A DNA stretch of 64,000 nucleotides from Bacteroidota bacterium. GTDB lineage: Bacteria > Bacteroidota > Bacteroidia > Cytophagales > Spirosomataceae. This document shows, one piece after another, positions 62,223 to 64,000 of the stretch. The notes under the pieces were generated by a model that saw only the letters and a program-made list of their open reading frames with translations, was not told where the DNA came from and made no database searches. A program made the translations under genes and the position numbers. Each line of letters opens with the position of its first letter. Positions within the stretch are counted from its first letter, which is position 1. Location: NCBI GenBank assembly GCA_020161355.1, contig JAIUOF010000008.1, positions 182,179 through 246,178 of the forward strand. Direction: 5' to 3'.

Positions 62223-63284
62223 ATGTTATCCACTACAAATGGTGCCGCAGTATATGGGGTAAGTGCCACGCTCATCACTGTAGAAGTGAGTGTTTTGAAA
62301 GGCGGTTTTGGTCTTAGTGTGGTAGGTCTGCCTGATAATGCCGTAAGAGAAAGTCTGCAAAGGATTGATGCTGCCCTGAAAAACGGCGGTTATGAGGTTT
62401 CACGTTACAAAACAATTGTGAATCTGGCCCCGGCGGATATCAGGAAGGAGGGGTCGGCTTATGATCTACCCATCGCGATTTGTCTGCTTTCATCGGGAGG
62501 AAACCTGATTTACGAAAAAGAAATCAACGAATATGTGATTTTGGGAGAGTTGGCTCTGGACGGAAAACTCAGACCTATCAAAGGAGTATTACCCATTGCG
62601 ATTGAGGCACGGGCTAATAAGCTGAAAGGTTTTATCTTGCCTAAAGAAAATGCCATGGAGGCATCTATCGTTAATAATCTGGATGTGATTGGCGTCGAAA
62701 CGCTACAGGAAGCAGTTGGATTTTTGACCGGTGAGATTGACATCAAACCTTTGGTCACCGATACCCGCGACATATTTTATCACACGCTCAACGAATACGA
62801 AGCCGATTTTTCGCATGTGCAAGGCCAGGAAAATATAAAACGGGCTCTGGAAATTGCGGCTGCAGGCGGGCACAATGCCATCATGATTGGGCCTCCAGGT
62901 GCCGGGAAAACGATGCTAGCCAAACGGCTACCGTCTATTTTACCACCTTTGACACTTTCAGAGGCCCTCGAAACCACGAAGATACATTCGGTGGCCGGAA
63001 AACTTGATTCTAATTCTTCCTTGATTGCCCGAAGGCCATTTCGTAATCCTCATCATACCATTTCGGATGCGGCATTGGTGGGTGGAGGTAGTTTTCCGCA
63101 ACCAGGGGAGATATCTCTGGCACATAATGGAGTGCTTTTCCTTGATGAATTGCCCGAATTTAAACGCACTGTGCTGGAAGTAATGCGGCAACCACTGGAA
63201 GAGCGGAAAGTAGTGATTTCCAGAACGCGGTTGGCCGTGGAGTTTCCAAGTAGTTTTATGTTGATAGCGAGTATGAACCCCTGA
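62223..63284 (+). pseudogene. comM: ComM/YifB Mg-chelatase-like AAA+ ATPase, truncated by insertion
   Basis: Only 353 residues remain of a protein usually slightly over 500. ComM is an AAA+ helicase-like factor for branch migration in natural transformation. Present are the N-terminal Lon-like domain (LSTTNGAAVYGVSATLITVE), Walker A GPPGAGKTMLAKRLPS near residue 223 and Walker B GVLFLDELPEF near 300. The reading ends ...MLIASMNP-stop, where relatives continue with CPCG. Homology stops exactly where the recombinase gene begins, so the C-terminal part of the ATPase was cut off by integration. Confidence 0.9.
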
Positions 63285-63878
63285 GGTTGTGTTCCCTTTT
63301 TACTTCATTTGGTTGTAAGAGGGGTGCGGGGAGATATGATAAAGCTATATCAATAGTATCAACATCAATAGTAATTTTGTCGGTGATGGATTCAACAATT
63401 GTTCGTTTTTCAGCGTATGGCAAATGATTCCAATTGTTGTACAATTGAACAGCATCTTGAAGAATTGTATCTGATGAAATAAATTGGATTTTCAGAAAAT
63501 CAATCTCGGCTTCTAACTCTGGAATTTGTTGTTCTAATTGGCGTAATTGTATTTGACTTGGTGAATAGAATCTTGCAAATTCTTCCTTTGAAATCTCACC
63601 ATCTAATCGGAGATTCATCTGTATTTCTGTCCTTTTTAAGAGCTTTTCATATTCATTTTTTACTGTTTTTAACAATTGCTCTTTTTCATTTAAAATACTG
63701 TTTGATTTTAAAGAAATAGTTTCTAAATCTGTATCAGTAAGTAAAAATGATTTTAATTGTTCATGAAATATTTCATCTAAATCAGAGACAGCAATTTTTC
63801 TTTTACATTGATTGCATTTATAAACTGGATTTTGAGTATAAACGTACATTTTTGTACCACATGAGCAATAGACTATAA
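63256..63878 (-). pseudogene. Large serine recombinase, C-terminal fragment
   Basis: About 207 residues of the C-terminal part of a large serine recombinase/integrase remain. They comprise a zinc ribbon (YCSCGTKMYV and YKCNQCKRKI), a coiled coil (about residues 80-140 of the open frame, RLDGEISKEEFARFYSPSQI and on) and the tail. The N-terminal catalytic domain is missing because an IS starts at 63879. The apparent TTG start at 63888 is inside the IS end. The last codons lie in comM sequence, so the gene's 3' end was formed at integration. Confidence 0.88.
63270..63290. other. Likely attachment junction inside comM
   Basis: comM coding sequence ends around ATGAACCCCTG (63273-63283). Relatives would continue with a Cys codon TGT, but here TGA follows. 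The recombinase stop codon (63256-63258) lies inside comM sequence, so the crossover point is close to CCCTG. Confidence 0.6.
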
Positions 63879-64000
63879 TGGTCCCCAAAATTTAGACAGG
63901 TACGATAATTGAAATCACCTTTTAAATTTAGGAACATGAGCAAGCAAAACAAACGACGAAATTTTGATGGCAACTTTAAAGCCAAGGTTGCCCTGGAGGC
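63879..64000 (+). mobile_element. IS3-family-like insertion sequence, left end (continues beyond window)
   Basis: The sequence from 63879, TGGTCCCCAAAATTTAGACA, has the TG start and the CCCCAAA...AGACA pattern of IS3-type terminal repeats. A transposase orfA begins 57 bases inside. The element interrupts the serine recombinase gene. The right end and target duplication are outside the window. Confidence 0.75.
63936..64000 (+). CDS. IS3-type transposase OrfA, N-terminal fragment (cut by window end)
   Basis: The first 21 complete codons read MSKQNKRRNFDGNFKAKVALE; the next codon is cut. This matches the start of the helix-turn-helix OrfA of IS3-family elements (RRxFxxxFKAKVALEA). The frame is open to the last base. 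OrfB with the DDE domain would follow outside. Confidence 0.8.
   Translation, partial: MSKQNKRRNFDGNFKAKVALE

Noticed and set aside
63270..63290. comM stop as a sequencing error or simple point mutation
   Set aside because: Homology does not resume in any frame after the stop, and a recombinase gene begins at the same place.

Overview
The window looks like the chromosome of a Bacteroidota bacterium, most likely of the Cytophagales. Three things support this. Many genes are preceded by the Bacteroidota -7 promoter box TAnnTTTG, in three cases with a TTTG box 19-20 bases upstream, and ribosome binding sites are weak. Respiration uses alternative complex III (ActABCDEF) followed by a cox operon. 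The arabinose locus is headed by a Nudix-type AraR regulator. Genus is not resolved.

Layout. 1-4264: 3' part of prfB, a YceI-like protein, a phosphodiester glycosidase-like protein and an M3 oligopeptidase. 4463-7944: a minimal ethanolamine operon (permease, eutB, eutC). 8228-15932: a GH3 glucosidase, an AbiH-type phage-defence gene, an Hsp70-like protein, an exported nucleosidase overlapping a purine permease, and an ATP-grasp enzyme. 16040-28834: L-arabinan/arabinose utilisation, with araR, two GH51 arabinofuranosidases, araB, araA, araD, a sodium/sugar symporter and aldose 1-epimerase. Two small accessory genes interrupt it (GxxExxY and IVP/four-helix bundle), each with its own repeats. 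29124-39440: housekeeping genes (valS, hflX, smpB, rpsA), a sugar MFS transporter, an HNH protein and small unknowns. 39639-39709: tRNA-Cys. 39939-56490: a long respiratory block, actABCDEF then coxBA, ctaA, ctaB, two subunit III genes, subunit IV, SCO, DUF420 and a small CxxC membrane protein. 56632-62204: an OmpA/TSP3 protein and two peptidases. 62223-64000: comM/yifB cut off by a large serine recombinase gene, which is itself cut off by an IS3-like element that runs out of the window.

How the genes work together. The two exported GH51 enzymes release arabinose, the symporter imports it, the epimerase (a predicted lipoprotein) helps with anomer conversion, and AraA, AraB and AraD convert it to D-xylulose-5-phosphate. 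AraR probably acts at a palindrome over the promoter of the first GH51 gene. In respiration, ActA-F passes electrons from quinol to cytochrome c, the cox genes make the terminal oxidase, and CtaA, CtaB and SCO supply heme A and copper.

The most unusual content is non-coding or mobile. Several spacers carry short-word palindromic repeats, and one repeat-like segment lies in frame inside valS. An IVP gene is bracketed by 19/20-matching inverted repeats inside the ara operon. Two unrelated minus-strand genes share the same repeat fused to their stop codon. A possible small RNA with a terminator lies upstream of smpB. comM shows nested insertions.
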